This document shows positions 18,220 through 28,673 of a stretch of 64,000 bases of DNA, piece after piece. Position 1 is the stretch's first letter. Every line of letters begins with the position of its first letter. The DNA lies in the NCBI RefSeq assembly GCF_030450055.1, contig NZ_CP118480.1, positions 1,515,415 to 1,579,414 of the forward strand, written 5' to 3'. Both the position numbers and the translations under genes were made by a program. Under the pieces are notes generated by a model that saw only the letters and a program-made list of their open reading frames with translations, had not been told where the DNA came from and ran no database searches. This DNA comes from Gallaecimonas kandeliae (lineage in GTDB: Bacteria > Pseudomonadota > Gammaproteobacteria > Enterobacterales > Gallaecimonadaceae).

Positions 18220-21200
18220 TCAGGCCAGCCCCAGCCGCAGTTTGGCGGCCAGGCTTACCTGGCGCCAGCGGCGCTTGAGGCCGGTCAGGCTCTGGTAGCA
18301 GAGCGGCACAAGGAAGAGGCTGACCAGGGTGGAGAGCAGCAGGCCGCCGATGATGGCGATGGCCATGGGGGCATAGCTGGGGCCGCCGCCGCCGACTCGG
18401 GTGCTGCCGAGCGCTAGGGGCACCAGGCCCAGCACGGTAGTGGCCACCGTCATCAGGATGGGCCTCAGGCGCTCGCCGCAGGCCTTGAGGATCACCTCTT
18501 GCAGCGGGCCTGTGCCTTGCAGCTGGTTGATGCGGTCCACCAGCACTATGCCGTTGTTGACCACTATGCCCATCAGGATCAGCAGGCCTATCATGCCCAT
18601 CACCGACATGGGGGTCTGGGTCAGCCAGAAGGCCCAGAAGGCGCCGGTCATGGAGTAGCCGATGGCGGTGACGATGGCCAGCGGCATCAACACCGACTCG
18701 AACAGGGCCGCCATCACCAGGTAGATCATGGCCAGGGCCAGCAGCATATTGGTGGCCATCACCTGTTGGCCTTCGTCCTGGGTCTTGAAGCGGCCGTCCA
18801 GGCTCCAGCGGTAGCCAGCGGGCAGGGCCACCTGGTCCATCATTTCCGTGATCTTTTCCCTGGCCTCCGACAACGGCAGCTTCTCGAGGTTGGCCCCTAT
18901 GGTGACTGTGGTCTGGCGGTTGTAGCGCTGGATGGCGCCGACCTGGGGGCTTTCCTCTATCTGGGCCACCTGCTCCAGGCGCACCAGTTGGCCGCCCGCT
19001 TCACCGACCGGCAGCCTTTTCAGCATGGCCAGGTTGTAGCGGGCGCCGTGGTCGCTGTAGAGGCTGACGTCGGTCTCACCGTCGTCGTTGCGCAGCGTCC
19101 TGGCCGGCTGGCCGCGCAGGGCGAGGCCCACCTGATCGGCGATGTCGGAGGCGGTCAGCCCCAGCTGGCGGGCGCGATCGCTGTCGGGGTGGATGCGAAT
19201 TTCCCTGGCCAGGGCGTCCTGATCGGCGCGTACGTCCTTGAGCCCCTTGATGGTGGCCAGTTGCGGCACCAGGGACTCGGCCAGGATGCGCAGCCGCTCG
19301 CTGGAGGGGCCCTGCAAGGTCAGTTGGACGCCGCCGTTCTTGCCGTCGGAGAAGCCGAACTGGGGCCGGGCCAGGGCCGTCTTGGGCCAGTGTTCACGCA
19401 GGCGTTTCTTGAGCTCGTCCCTCGGCAACACGGCCGGCTTTTTCAGCAGCAAGGTGAGGGTAGCCTCGTTGGGGGCGTAGTAGGAATAGACCCCTGTGAT
19501 GCCCAGCTCTTTTTTATGGGCATAGAGGTAGGTCTCCATCTTGGTCACCTCCGATTCCACCATGGCCAGGGGGAATTCGCCGGGTAGGGGCATGGAGATG
19601 AAAAGCCGTTCGTCGTTGCCGTCGAAGTTGTCGTCGGACGGCAACTGGCTCAGCGGCAGGGCGGTGCTGGCGGCCAGCAGTATGAAGCCGACCCAGGCGC
19701 GGACGGGCCTTTGCAGCACCCAGCCAAGGGCCTTCATGTAGCGCTTGGGGGTGGCGGGGCTGGCCGGGGCCCGGCCCGAGAAGCGCTTGGTGAGCAGGGG
19801 GATCAGGGTGATGGCCAGCAGCAGGGAGGCGGCCAGGGAGATACAGATGGCCACCGCCACGTGTTTGAGGAAGACGGTGATATCGACCTTGGCCCCGAAC
19901 AGGTTGGGCAGGAAGACGATGGCGGTGGTCAGGGTACCGGCGGCCATGGCCAGGGCCACCCTGTTGACGCCCTGGGTCACCGCCTCTTCACCGGCCAGGC
20001 CGTTGGCCCGCTCGGTGGCGATGGATTCCACCACCACCACGGCGTTGTCCACCAGCATGCCCACCGCCAGCATCAGCCCCATCATGGAGAGGATGTTGAG
20101 GCTGAGCCCCAGGAAGTACATGGCCGCCAGGGTCAGGCAGATGGCGAAGGGCACCGACAGCACCACCACGGCGGTCATGGCGAAGCGGCGCAGGAAGGCG
20201 AACAGCACCAGGGCCGAGAGGGCGGCGCCGATAAGGCCGGACTGCATCAGGCCGTGCAGGGAGTCCTGTACCGATTCGGCCTGGTTTTCCATCACGAAGA
20301 GGCGCACGCCGGAGAGGGCCGGGTTGGTCTTGGCCTCGTCCACCACCTTCAGCACTTCGCTGGCCACGTCCACCAGGTTGGCGCTGGATTCCTTGAAGAC
20401 GTCCAGGCCCACGGCGTAGGTCTGGTCGAAGTGGCGGCCTTCACGGCGCTCGGGCTCGCCGACGCTGATGTTGGCCACGTCCTTGAGCTGTACGGCCGGG
20501 GTCAGGTAGAGGCGGCCAACTTCGGCCGGATCCGTCCAGGTGCCGTTGGGGTGCACCAGCCACTGCTGGGTGGCGCCGTAGATGTTGCCGGCGGCCAGCT
20601 GGAAGTTGGCGGCCTGGAGTTTCTCGGCCACCTTGGCCGGGCTCAGCCCCATGGCGATCAGCTGCTCGGCCCTCAGGTCGATTTTCAGCTGTGGCTTGTC
20701 GACGCCGTAGAGGTTGACCTTGGAGACGCCGGGCAGGCGCTCCAGGGGCCGCTTGAGCTCCCGCTCCAGCATCATGTAGGCGGTGGAGAAGTCGGTCTTG
20801 CCGGACAGGCGCAGCGTCAGCACCGGCATGTCGTTGGTGGAGAACTGGAACACGAAGACCCTTTGCACGTCCCGCGGCAGCAGGTCACGGATGCTGTCCA
20901 GCTTCTCCCTGGCCTCGATGCTCTTGGCGTTGACGTTGGTGGCCCAGTCGAACTGCAGATCGACGTTGGCGCCGTCGCTGTTGGACCAGGAACGCATCTC
21001 CTTGACCCCGGACAGGGTGGCCAGGGCTTCCTCTATGGGTCTGGTGATGTTGTCCTCCACCTCCTGGGGGGTGGCGTTGGCGTAGGGGACCTGGATCGTT
21101 ATCTCGGGGATCTCGATGCCGGGCCACATCTCCAACTGCAACCAGCGCGAGGCCAGCACCCCCATCACCAGCATGGACAGGCTCAGCATCAGTACCGTGA

Positions 21201-21249
21201 CGGGGCGCTTGAGGGAGGCCCTTGCCAGGCGGGCGGCGGCGTTATTCAT
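18220..21249 (-). CDS. RND efflux transporter permease, second of the pair
   Basis: A 1009-residue inner-membrane pump of the AcrB/HAE1 superfamily. TM1 begins after SLKRPVTVLMLSLSMLV. The proton-relay helix reads MLAVGMLVDNAVVVVESIA (Asp-Asn instead of the Asp-Asp of AcrB). Two large periplasmic loops and a C-terminal bundle (GMIGLLILMGIVVNNGIVLVD) complete the normal architecture. Its start overlaps the end of the first permease by 8 bases. Two different permeases with one adaptor suggest a heteromeric MdtBC-like pump, though this arrangement is not MdtABC itself. The outer-membrane partner is not encoded here. Confidence 0.93.
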   Translation of the reverse strand: MNNAAARLARASLKRPVTVLMLSLSMLVMGVLASRWLQLEMWPGIEIPEITIQVPYANATPQEVEDNITRPIEEALATLSGVKEMRSWSNSDGANVDLQFDWATNVNAKSIEAREKLDSIRDLLPRDVQRVFVFQFSTNDMPVLTLRLSGKTDFSTAYMMLERELKRPLERLPGVSKVNLYGVDKPQLKIDLRAEQLIAMGLSPAKVAEKLQAANFQLAAGNIYGATQQWLVHPNGTWTDPAEVGRLYLTPAVQLKDVANISVGEPERREGRHFDQTYAVGLDVFKESSANLVDVASEVLKVVDEAKTNPALSGVRLFVMENQAESVQDSLHGLMQSGLIGAALSALVLFAFLRRFAMTAVVVLSVPFAICLTLAAMYFLGLSLNILSMMGLMLAVGMLVDNAVVVVESIATERANGLAGEEAVTQGVNRVALAMAAGTLTTAIVFLPNLFGAKVDITVFLKHVAVAICISLAASLLLAITLIPLLTKRFSGRAPASPATPKRYMKALGWVLQRPVRAWVGFILLAASTALPLSQLPSDDNFDGNDERLFISMPLPGEFPLAMVESEVTKMETYLYAHKKELGITGVYSYYAPNEATLTLLLKKPAVLPRDELKKRLREHWPKTALARPQFGFSDGKNGGVQLTLQGPSSERLRILAESLVPQLATIKGLKDVRADQDALAREIRIHPDSDRARQLGLTASDIADQVGLALRGQPARTLRNDDGETDVSLYSDHGARYNLAMLKRLPVGEAGGQLVRLEQVAQIEESPQVGAIQRYNRQTTVTIGANLEKLPLSEAREKITEMMDQVALPAGYRWSLDGRFKTQDEGQQVMATNMLLALAMIYLVMAALFESVLMPLAIVTAIGYSMTGAFWAFWLTQTPMSVMGMIGLLILMGIVVNNGIVLVDRINQLQGTGPLQEVILKACGERLRPILMTVATTVLGLVPLALGSTRVGGGGPSYAPMAIAIIGGLLLSTLVSLFLVPLCYQSLTGLKRRWRQVSLAAKLRLGLA

Positions 21250-24200
21250 GGGCGGCCTCCCTTCCGGTCAGCTTCAGCAGCACCGGCAGCACCACCAACG
21301 TCAGCAAGGTGGCGAACACCAGGCCGGACATGACGGCGATGGCCATGGGGGCCCGCACTTCGGCCCCTTCACCCAGGCCGAGAGCCATGGGCAGCAGGCC
21401 CAGCACCGTGGTCAAGGTCGTCATGACGATGGGCCTCAGGCGGCTCTCGGCCGACTCGGCGATGGCGTCCAGCAGGTGCTGGCCCTCGGCCCGCAGCTGG
21501 TTGACCCTGTCGATGAGGACTATGGCGTTGTTGACGACTATGCCGGCCAGCATGATGAGGCCGATGAAGACCACCACCGACAGCGGTGTGCCGGTCAGCC
21601 AGAGCCCCAGCACGGCGCCGGCACCGGCGAGCGGCACAGTCACCAGGATCAGCAGCGGCTGGATGAAGGACTCGAACTGGGAGGCCATCACCAGGTAGAC
21701 CAGGAAAATGGCCACCAGCAGCGCCACTTCCAGGGAGCCGAAGGCCGCTTCCCGTTCGCCGCTCTGGCCGGCCAGTTCTACCCGCACGTCCGGCGGCAGC
21801 TTGAGGGAGGCCAGCATGGCCTTGGCGTCGGCCTCGGCGCCCTTGAGGTCGCCAAAGGCGATGGCGGCATCCACCAGGGCCACGCGGGACTGGTCGACGC
21901 GGGTGATTTCAGAGGGCCCCATCCGCTCCTTGACCTTGGCCACGGCGGACAGCGGCAGGTTGGGGGTGATCCAGAGGCCGGCGAGATCCGCTATCTCGTC
22001 GCGGTGGGCGTCGTCCAGGCGCACCAGCATGTCGATCTTGCGGTCGTCCAGCTGGTAACGGGAGGCCAGGGTGCCACGCACCTTGTTGGCGATGCGTTTG
22101 CCCACCTGGGGGGCGGTGAGACCGAGGCTCGCCAGGCGGGCCTGGTCGAAGTCCACGGTCAGCTCCGGCTGGCCGCTGCCCGAGCCGGCCTTGATGTCGG
22201 TAAAGCGGGGGCGGCTTTCCAGACCGGCCGCCACCAGGCGGGAGGCGGTCGCCAGGCTGTCCAGGTTATGGCCGCTGATCTCCACCTCTAGGTCCTGGTC
22301 GAAGGTGAACAGGGCCGGGCGCTGGAACTGGCCCTCGACGCCGGGCTGGTTCTTCAGCGCCTGGCGCAGCACCTCGGTCACGGCCATCTCGTCGCTGGCG
22401 TGCTTGAGCACTATGTTGAGGCGGCCTTGGTTGGGCCTGTTGTCCGCCGCCCCCTGGTTGGCCAGCAGGGCGCCGCCGGCCTGGCTGTAGGCGTGGGCAA
22501 TCCGGGGATCCTGGTTGATGGCCTTGGCCAGCTGGTCCAGCGCCTGATCGGTTTCCTCGAGGCGGGAGCCGGGGGGCAGGGTGACGTCCAGGAAGAATTC
22601 CCCCTGGGCCAGGTTCGGCAGCAGCGTCATGGGCAGGCGGGTGGCCAGCAGCCCGGATGCGGCCACCACCAGCACCATGATGCCGAGGGTGGTCCAGGGC
22701 CTGGCCAGGGCCTTGGGCAGCAGCCGCTGGTAGCTGCCTTGCAGGCCGCCAAAGCCCTTGCCGAAGAGCCAGGCGGCGGGTTTGAGCAGTAGCCCAAAAC
22801 CACGGCCAAGCTGGTGCCAGCACCAGTAACAGGCCGCCAGCAGCCACATCAGCGGCAGGGCGCGGCGACGCAGGGGGGCCGCTTCTACACGGGCCTGTTC
22901 GGCCTTGCCGCGGGCCGCCAGCATGGGAATGAGGCTAAGGGCCACCAGCAGGGATATCGACAGCGCGAAGGTGACGGTCAGGGCCTGGTCGCGGAACAGC
23001 TGGCCGGCGATGCCCTCGACGAAGACCAGGGGTACGAACACCGCCAGGGAGGTGAGGGTGGAGGCGGTGATGGCGCCGGCCACTTCCACGCCGCCCTTGT
23101 GGGCCGCTTCCAAGGGGCTCAGCCCCTGGGCGCGGTAGCGGGCGATGTTCTCCAGCACCACTATGGCGTTGTCCACCAGCATGCCCACGGCCAGGGCCAA
23201 GCCGCCGAGGGACATGATGTTGAGGCTGACGGTCTGGGACAGCATCAGGTTGAAGGTGGCGATGACCGACACAGGTATCGCCAGGGAGATGATGGCGGTG
23301 GCCTTGAAATCCCTAAGGAAAAGGTAGAGCACCAGCATGGCCAGGAGGCCGCCGAGCCAGGCCGAGCTCATCACCTCGTCGATGGCGTGTTCGATGAAGC
23401 TGGACTGGTCGTAGAGCAAGGTCAGCTTGGCGCCGGGGGGCAGCATCTTGTTGAGGCGGGGCAGGGCGGCCTTGACCGCCTTGGCCATGGCCACGGTGTT
23501 GGCGTCCCCTTCCTTGTAGACGGCCAGCTCGATCATCTCGGTGCCGTTAACCCTGCTGATGGCCTCGCGTTGCTTGTGGCCGTCACGGATGGTGGCGATG
23601 TCCTTGAGCCGGACCCCGTCCGCCACCCAGGTATTGCCCATGGTGGCCAAGTCCGGGTACTGGTTGAGGGTGCGGACCAGCAGCTCGCGGCCGCCGTCTT
23701 CGATACGGCCGCCGGCCAGGTTGATGTTCTCCTGGGCCAGGCGCTTGGAAATGTCGTCCAGGGTCAGGCCCAGGCGGGCCGCCTTGACGTCGTCCACCAG
23801 GATCTGCACTTCCTGCTCCAGGCCGCCGCCGGGGCGGACGCTGGCTACGCCGTCAATGCCTTCCAGGCGCTGCTTGAGGTCGTCGTCGGCGAAGCTGCGC
23901 AGCGCCTTGAGGTCGGCGTCCTTGGCCGACAGGGCCAGGCGCAGCACCGGATCCAGGTTGGGGTTATAGCGCAGGATGATGGGGGCCTTGACGTCAAGGG
24001 GCAGCAGCACCAGATCCAGCTTTTCCCGCACTTCCAGGCTGGCCCAGTCCATGTCGGTGCCCCATTCGAACTCCAGCACCACGTCGGAGCGGCCGGGCCG
24101 CGAGTAGGACTTGAGGCTCTTGAGGCCCTTGACCACCCCCACCGATTCCTCGATGGGCTTGGAGATCAGGGTCTCCACCTCCAGGGGGGCGGCGCCGTCA

Positions 24201-24355
24201 TAGTCGGTGCGGATGGTCAGGGTCGGGTAGGACAGGTCCGGCAGCAGGGTCACCGCCAGCTTGCCCAGGGCCACCATGCCGAACAGCAACACCGCCAGTG
24301 TCATCATGGCCACCGTCACAGGACGGCGGACCGAAAAAGCGACCAGGCTGTTCAT
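21242..24355 (-). CDS. RND efflux transporter permease, first of the pair
   Basis: A 1037-residue RND permease starting MNSLVAFSVRRPVTVAMMTL. The relay helix is LALAVGMLVDNAIVVLENIA. FIGLIMLAGIVVNNAIVLID marks the second half. An extra hydrophobic insert (LMWLLAACYWCWHQLGRG) lies between the two halves. It starts at ATG 24355, overlapping the adaptor stop as ATGA, so adaptor and permease are co-translated. Substrate unknown. Confidence 0.93.
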   Translation of the reverse strand: MNSLVAFSVRRPVTVAMMTLAVLLFGMVALGKLAVTLLPDLSYPTLTIRTDYDGAAPLEVETLISKPIEESVGVVKGLKSLKSYSRPGRSDVVLEFEWGTDMDWASLEVREKLDLVLLPLDVKAPIILRYNPNLDPVLRLALSAKDADLKALRSFADDDLKQRLEGIDGVASVRPGGGLEQEVQILVDDVKAARLGLTLDDISKRLAQENINLAGGRIEDGGRELLVRTLNQYPDLATMGNTWVADGVRLKDIATIRDGHKQREAISRVNGTEMIELAVYKEGDANTVAMAKAVKAALPRLNKMLPPGAKLTLLYDQSSFIEHAIDEVMSSAWLGGLLAMLVLYLFLRDFKATAIISLAIPVSVIATFNLMLSQTVSLNIMSLGGLALAVGMLVDNAIVVLENIARYRAQGLSPLEAAHKGGVEVAGAITASTLTSLAVFVPLVFVEGIAGQLFRDQALTVTFALSISLLVALSLIPMLAARGKAEQARVEAAPLRRRALPLMWLLAACYWCWHQLGRGFGLLLKPAAWLFGKGFGGLQGSYQRLLPKALARPWTTLGIMVLVVAASGLLATRLPMTLLPNLAQGEFFLDVTLPPGSRLEETDQALDQLAKAINQDPRIAHAYSQAGGALLANQGAADNRPNQGRLNIVLKHASDEMAVTEVLRQALKNQPGVEGQFQRPALFTFDQDLEVEISGHNLDSLATASRLVAAGLESRPRFTDIKAGSGSGQPELTVDFDQARLASLGLTAPQVGKRIANKVRGTLASRYQLDDRKIDMLVRLDDAHRDEIADLAGLWITPNLPLSAVAKVKERMGPSEITRVDQSRVALVDAAIAFGDLKGAEADAKAMLASLKLPPDVRVELAGQSGEREAAFGSLEVALLVAIFLVYLVMASQFESFIQPLLILVTVPLAGAGAVLGLWLTGTPLSVVVFIGLIMLAGIVVNNAIVLIDRVNQLRAEGQHLLDAIAESAESRLRPIVMTTLTTVLGLLPMALGLGEGAEVRAPMAIAVMSGLVFATLLTLVVLPVLLKLTGREAAHE

Positions 24356-25386
24356 CCTGCAATGACCTCGACTTTGGCTTCATCCTTGAGATGGTGCTGG
24401 CCCAGGGTCACCACCTGTTCGCCGGCATCCAGGCCTTTGACTTCCACCCAGTCGCGGTCGCCGTTACCCAGGGTTACGGGCTTGAGCTTGGCGATGCCGT
24501 CCTGGATCACGAACACCTTGTAGCCGCCGCTCTGGTTGATCAGCGCCTGGCGCGGTATCAGGTGGGCGCTGGGGTGCAGGTCGTAGCTGATCTGCACATT
24601 GGCGAACATGCCGGGCATCAGCTGGCCGTCGCCGTTGGGCAGGTTCAGGGTCAGGCGGGCCGTGCCTGTGGTCGGATCCACCACAGGGCTCAGGCGGGTG
24701 ATCCGGGCCTTGAAGGTCTTGCCGGGCAGGGCGGCAAAACTGCAGTTGGCGCCTTGGGCCTGCTTGAGGGCGGCCAGGTACTGCTCAGGCACAGGCACGT
24801 CCAGGCGCAGATCCTGGTGCTGCACTATGTCGAACAGCGGCTGGTCCGGGTTCACCAGGTTGCCGGTCTTGATGTAGCGGCGGGAGATGGTGCCGCTGAT
24901 GGGGGCCTTAACGGTGGCGTACTTGAGATCCAACTCGGCCATGCCCAGCTGCGCCTTGAGGGCGGCCAGCTGCAGCTTGAGCTTGTCCAGGGTGTCGGCG
25001 CTGACCAGCTTCTTGCCATAGAGGTTCTGGGTCCTTTCCAGCTCCTGGGCCACGGACTGGGTTTGGGCGTTGATGCGGTCCCGCTCCAACTGGTAGCGGT
25101 CCGGCTCGACGCTGGCCAGCACCTGGCCGGCCTTGACGTCGTCCCCTTCCTCTATATCCAGGGATTCCACCAGGCCGGAGACCCGGGCCACGACCTTGGC
25201 CTCGTGCTCGGCGGTGAGGACGCCGTGGCTCTCGAAGTGGGCGGCCATGGGGGCAACCTTGACGGCGGCGACGGAAACGGGCACCAGCACCGCTTCCTCC
25301 TTCTTCTTCTCATCGACTTTGGCTTCACCGTTGGAGCAGGCGGCCAGCAGGGTGGCGAGGGCAACGGCGATCACTGTTCTGTTCAT
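24352..25386 (-). CDS. RND periplasmic adaptor lipoprotein
   Basis: A 344-residue membrane-fusion protein. The lipobox in VALATLLAACSNGE predicts an inner-membrane-anchored lipoprotein. The biotinyl/lipoyl-like segment is HGVLTAEHEAKVVARVSGLV with VEGDD-type residues just after. A coiled-coil hairpin spans about residues 95-140, and the beta-barrel region includes GTISRRYIKTGNLVNPDQPL. First gene of the three-gene efflux operon. Confidence 0.93.
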   Translation of the reverse strand: MNRTVIAVALATLLAACSNGEAKVDEKKKEEAVLVPVSVAAVKVAPMAAHFESHGVLTAEHEAKVVARVSGLVESLDIEEGDDVKAGQVLASVEPDRYQLERDRINAQTQSVAQELERTQNLYGKKLVSADTLDKLKLQLAALKAQLGMAELDLKYATVKAPISGTISRRYIKTGNLVNPDQPLFDIVQHQDLRLDVPVPEQYLAALKQAQGANCSFAALPGKTFKARITRLSPVVDPTTGTARLTLNLPNGDGQLMPGMFANVQISYDLHPSAHLIPRQALINQSGGYKVFVIQDGIAKLKPVTLGNGDRDWVEVKGLDAGEQVVTLGQHHLKDEAKVEVIAG

Positions 25387-25421
25387 GGCGTGGTTCCTTG
25401 ACGCATGGGATACCCCTTTAT

Positions 25422-25437
25422 AGCCAAGGTCGTGCCA
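25422..25437 (-). promoter_or_regulatory. Candidate sigma-54-type promoter of the RND operon
   Basis: On the minus strand the sequence is TGGCACGACCTTGGCT. The GG (-24) and GC (-12) elements have the canonical spacing, and the -24 box is a perfect TGGCACG. The -12 box TGGCT departs from TTGCW at one base. It lies 36 bases before the adaptor start. An overlapping TATAAA (25417-25422) could instead be a sigma-70 -10 box. Confidence 0.4.
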
Positions 25438-25554
25438 CTTTTATTTTTCCTTTATTTTCAGATAGATATTTACTTCTTTATTTGAGGTCTTGGTGATTTT
25501 CACCAACAGGTGGCGAAAGTGCTAAGAGCGGGTTAAGGATTTTGACCAAATGAA

Positions 25555-25573
25555 AAGGGCCCCGCGGGGCCCT
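25555..25573 (-). terminator. Intrinsic terminator after the S10 peptidase gene
   Basis: A perfect stem AAGGGCCCC/GGGGCCCTT with a GC turn. On the minus strand it is followed by TTCATTT, just past the peptidase stop. Confidence 0.8.
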
Positions 25574-25578
25574 TGTGG

Positions 25579-27126
25579 TCAGGAGTGGGTGGCCTGGTCG
25601 TAGAAATGGGCCAGGTCCTGGTGCAGCGTCTTGATGGCCTCGGGGTTGAGGTAAATCATGTGCCCAGAGGGGTAGTAGCCGAATTCCAGGTTCTTCTTCA
25701 GTTCGGCCGGCAGGTCCATGTGGGCCAGATCGTACTCGGTGCCGAAGAAGGGGGTGGCCAGATCGAAATAGCCGTTGGCGCTGAACACCTTGAGGTAGGG
25801 GTTGGTGCGCATGGCGTTGGCGAGATCGCCGTTGACCGCCGGCATCGGCATGGGCCAGTGGCCGTTGGGGGCCTTGTGGTGCCAGTCCCAAGTCCGGATG
25901 GCCTGGTCGGCGAAGATGCGGTAGGGCGTCTTGCTCTCGAATTTCAGATCCTGGTCCAGGTAGTTGTTGAAGGCGGCGATGAAGGCACCGCTGATGGCGG
26001 TGTCGGAGGCGTCGGTGTCCGGGGTCTCACCGGCGGCGTCCTGGTCGATGCCGAGGAAGCGGCCGTCGAAGCGGCCCACGGTACGGCGCTCGTCACGGAG
26101 CAGCTCCTTGCGGAAGCGGCTGGCGTCCACCTTGAGGTTGGCTTCCTTGATGTAGGCCACGGACAGGCCGGTGTACTGGTGCAGCTTCTCGGCGATGGCA
26201 TCACGCTCCTGGTCGCCCAGGTTCTGGCCCTGGGACAGGGCGTGGGCGTAGTCACCGCTGGCGAAGGCGCGCACTTCATTCAGGAAGGGAGCCAGGGCCG
26301 CAGGCTTGTTGGGGAGCTTGTTCTGGTACCAGGCGATGGCGGCAAAGGTCGGCAGATCGCTGATGTAGCTGCGGTCCAGGCCCGGCATCAGGGCGCCGTA
26401 GTTGAGGATGCTGGACACCAGTATGACGCCGTTCATGGTCATGCCGTCATCCTGGAGGCGGTTGACCAGGGCGCCGGAGCGGGTGGTGCCGTAGGATTCG
26501 CCGAGCAGGAACTTGGGCGAGTTCCAGCGCTTGTTGACGGTGACATAGCGCTCGATGAAGCGGGCGAAGCCGTCCACGTCCTGGTCCACGCCCCAGAAGG
26601 GCTTGGAGGGATCGTCCTTTTTGTCCTTGGCGTCTTTGCCCGGCAGGCCGCGGGAGAAGCCGGTGCCGATGGCGTCGATGAACACCAGATCGGTCTTGTC
26701 CAGCAGGCTTTCGGGGTTGGCCGACACCTTGTAGGGCGGCGGCATGGTGGGCTTGCCGTTGGCGGTGTCCACCTTGACGGGGCCGAAGGAGCCCATGTGC
26801 AGCCAGAGGCTGGCGGAACCGGGGCCGCCGTTATAGAGGAAGGTCACAGGCCGCGGCTTGTCGCCCTTGACCGTATAGGCGACGTAGAAGACGGTGGCGT
26901 CGGCGTCGCCTTTTTTATTGCGGATCAGCAGGTTGCCTGCCGTTGCCTGGTAATTGATATTGGTGTCGCCGAGGCGGATGCGGTGATCTGTGGACACCGC
27001 CTTTTCCTGGGGTTCGGCCGGTTTGGTGGCCTGCTCCTTGGCGTCGGGGGCTTTCTCGGCGGCCTGGAGCGGCAGCAGGGGCGTTGCGGCCAGGCACAGC
27101 AGCAACAGGTGTTTGGCAGCTTGCAT
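25579..27126 (-). CDS. S10-family serine carboxypeptidase, exported
   Basis: A 515-residue secreted peptidase of the carboxypeptidase Y family. A signal peptide (MQAAKHLLLLCLAATPLLPL, cut after LQA) is followed by a charged linker. The core shows FLYNGGPGSASLWLHMGSFG (oxyanion region), nucleophile Ser211 in GESYGTT, Asp in NGYFDLATP and His in YPSGHMIYL. I chose ATG 27126, where the signal peptide begins; a longer form would add 25 charged residues. It has its own terminator, so it is probably monocistronic. Periplasmic C-terminal peptide trimming is the likely role. Confidence 0.93.
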   Translation of the reverse strand: MQAAKHLLLLCLAATPLLPLQAAEKAPDAKEQATKPAEPQEKAVSTDHRIRLGDTNINYQATAGNLLIRNKKGDADATVFYVAYTVKGDKPRPVTFLYNGGPGSASLWLHMGSFGPVKVDTANGKPTMPPPYKVSANPESLLDKTDLVFIDAIGTGFSRGLPGKDAKDKKDDPSKPFWGVDQDVDGFARFIERYVTVNKRWNSPKFLLGESYGTTRSGALVNRLQDDGMTMNGVILVSSILNYGALMPGLDRSYISDLPTFAAIAWYQNKLPNKPAALAPFLNEVRAFASGDYAHALSQGQNLGDQERDAIAEKLHQYTGLSVAYIKEANLKVDASRFRKELLRDERRTVGRFDGRFLGIDQDAAGETPDTDASDTAISGAFIAAFNNYLDQDLKFESKTPYRIFADQAIRTWDWHHKAPNGHWPMPMPAVNGDLANAMRTNPYLKVFSANGYFDLATPFFGTEYDLAHMDLPAELKKNLEFGYYPSGHMIYLNPEAIKTLHQDLAHFYDQATHS

Positions 27127-27296
27127 AAGACGGCGGTCTCCGGTGGTTGAATGTGGGCCTTGTGCTGAGTGTCGGGCCTTAGGCCTCTTACAAAACAGCA
27201 AGATAGACCAATCACCTTTAGGATGCGCCTTAAGGGCGGGGGATAAAACCGGGCGGGATTGCGCTTCAAGGCGCGGGACTAACGTTTGGGCGAAAA

Positions 27297-27319
27297 AAAG
27301 GGCGGTAAAACCGCCCTTT
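27297..27319. terminator. Intrinsic terminator downstream of gltA
   Basis: Stem AAAGGGCGG/CCGCCCTTT with loop TAAAA. A- and T-runs on both flanks make it usable in both directions. It lies 17 bases past the gltA stop on the minus strand. Confidence 0.88.
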
Positions 27320-27335
27320 TTCCAATGTCATGACC

Positions 27336-28616
27336 TTACTTCTTGGAAGCGAAGTCGCGCTGGGTCTGGCCCACGTACAGCTGACGGGGGCGACCGATCT
27401 TGGCGGTGGGGTCGGAGTGCATCTCGTTCCAGTGGGCGATCCAGCCGATGGTGCGGGACATGGCGAAGATCACGGTGAACATGGAAGTGGGGATGCCGAT
27501 GGCCTTGAGGATAATACCGGAGTAGAAGTCGACGTTGGGGTAGAGCTTCTTCTCGATGAAGTATTGATCGGACAGGGCGATGCGCTCGAGCTCCATGGCC
27601 ACGTCCAGCAGCGGATCCTGGATGTTCAGTTCCTTCAGTACCTGGTGGCAGGTCTCACGCATGACCTTGGCGCGGGGGTCGAAGTTCTTGTAGACCCTGT
27701 GGCCGAAGCCCATGAGGCGGAAGGGATCGTCCTTGTCCTTGGCGCGGGCCACGAACTCGGGGATGCGGTCAACAGAGCCGATCTCTTCGAGCATGCGCAG
27801 GCAGGCTTCGTTGGCGCCGCCGTGGGCAGGGCCCCACAGGGAGGCGATACCGGCCGCGATACAGGCGAAGGGGTTGGCACCGGAGGAGCCGGCCAGACGC
27901 ACGGTAGAAGTAGAAGCGTTCTGCTCGTGGTCGGCGTGGAGGATGAAGATCTTGTCCATGGCGTCAGCCAGGATCGGGTTGACCTTATAGTCCTCGCAGG
28001 GGGTGGCGAACATCATGTGCAGGAAGTTCTCTGCATAGGACAGTTCGTTGCGGGGGTAGATATAAGGCTGGCCGATGCTGTGCTTGTAGCACATGGCGGC
28101 GATGGTCGGCATCTTGGACAGCAGGCGGAAGGCCGCGATCTCGCGATGGCGCGGATTGCTGATGTCCAGGGAGTCGTGGTAGAAGGCGGACAGGGCGCCT
28201 ACGACGCCACACATGACGGCCATGGGGTGCGCGTCAGGGCGGAAGCCCTTGAAGAAGTTGCGCAGTTGCTCGTTGAGCATGGTGTGGGTCTTGACGGTGT
28301 CGCGGAAGGCGTCGTATTGCTCTTTATTAGGGGCTTCGCCGTAGAGCAGGATGTAGCACACTTCCAGGTATTCGGCTTTCTCGGCCAGCTGATCGATGGG
28401 GTAGCCCCGGTGCAGCAGTACGCCTTTGCCGCCGTCAATGAAGGTAATAGCCGATTCGCAGGATGCAGTAGCCAGGAAGCCAGGGTCAAAAGTGAAAAGA
28501 CCGTGTTTGCCCAAAGTCCGGACGTCGATTACGTCCTGGCCGGCGGTGCCAGAAAGGATAGGCAATTCAATAGCATCCTTGCCTTCCACCAGTAGCTTGG
28601 CAATTTTTTCCGCCAT
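27336..28616 (-). CDS. gltA: Citrate synthase
   Basis: A 426-residue type-II citrate synthase that condenses oxaloacetate with acetyl-CoA. Recognisable blocks are [39 protein letters not shown] and [16 protein letters not shown], which hold the catalytic His and substrate-binding residues. It is transcribed away from sdhCDAB across a shared 423-base region, as in E. coli. A good AAGGAG lies before ATG 28616. Confidence 0.97.
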   Translation of the reverse strand: MAEKIAKLLVEGKDAIELPILSGTAGQDVIDVRTLGKHGLFTFDPGFLATASCESAITFIDGGKGVLLHRGYPIDQLAEKAEYLEVCYILLYGEAPNKEQYDAFRDTVKTHTMLNEQLRNFFKGFRPDAHPMAVMCGVVGALSAFYHDSLDISNPRHREIAAFRLLSKMPTIAAMCYKHSIGQPYIYPRNELSYAENFLHMMFATPCEDYKVNPILADAMDKIFILHADHEQNASTSTVRLAGSSGANPFACIAAGIASLWGPAHGGANEACLRMLEEIGSVDRIPEFVARAKDKDDPFRLMGFGHRVYKNFDPRAKVMRETCHQVLKELNIQDPLLDVAMELERIALSDQYFIEKKLYPNVDFYSGIILKAIGIPTSMFTVIFAMSRTIGWIAHWNEMHSDPTAKIGRPRQLYVGQTQRDFASKK

Positions 28617-28673
28617 ACAACATGTCTCCTTTGGTCGTTAATTTCTCGAGAATGCTCTCGTAAACAGCCGCCC

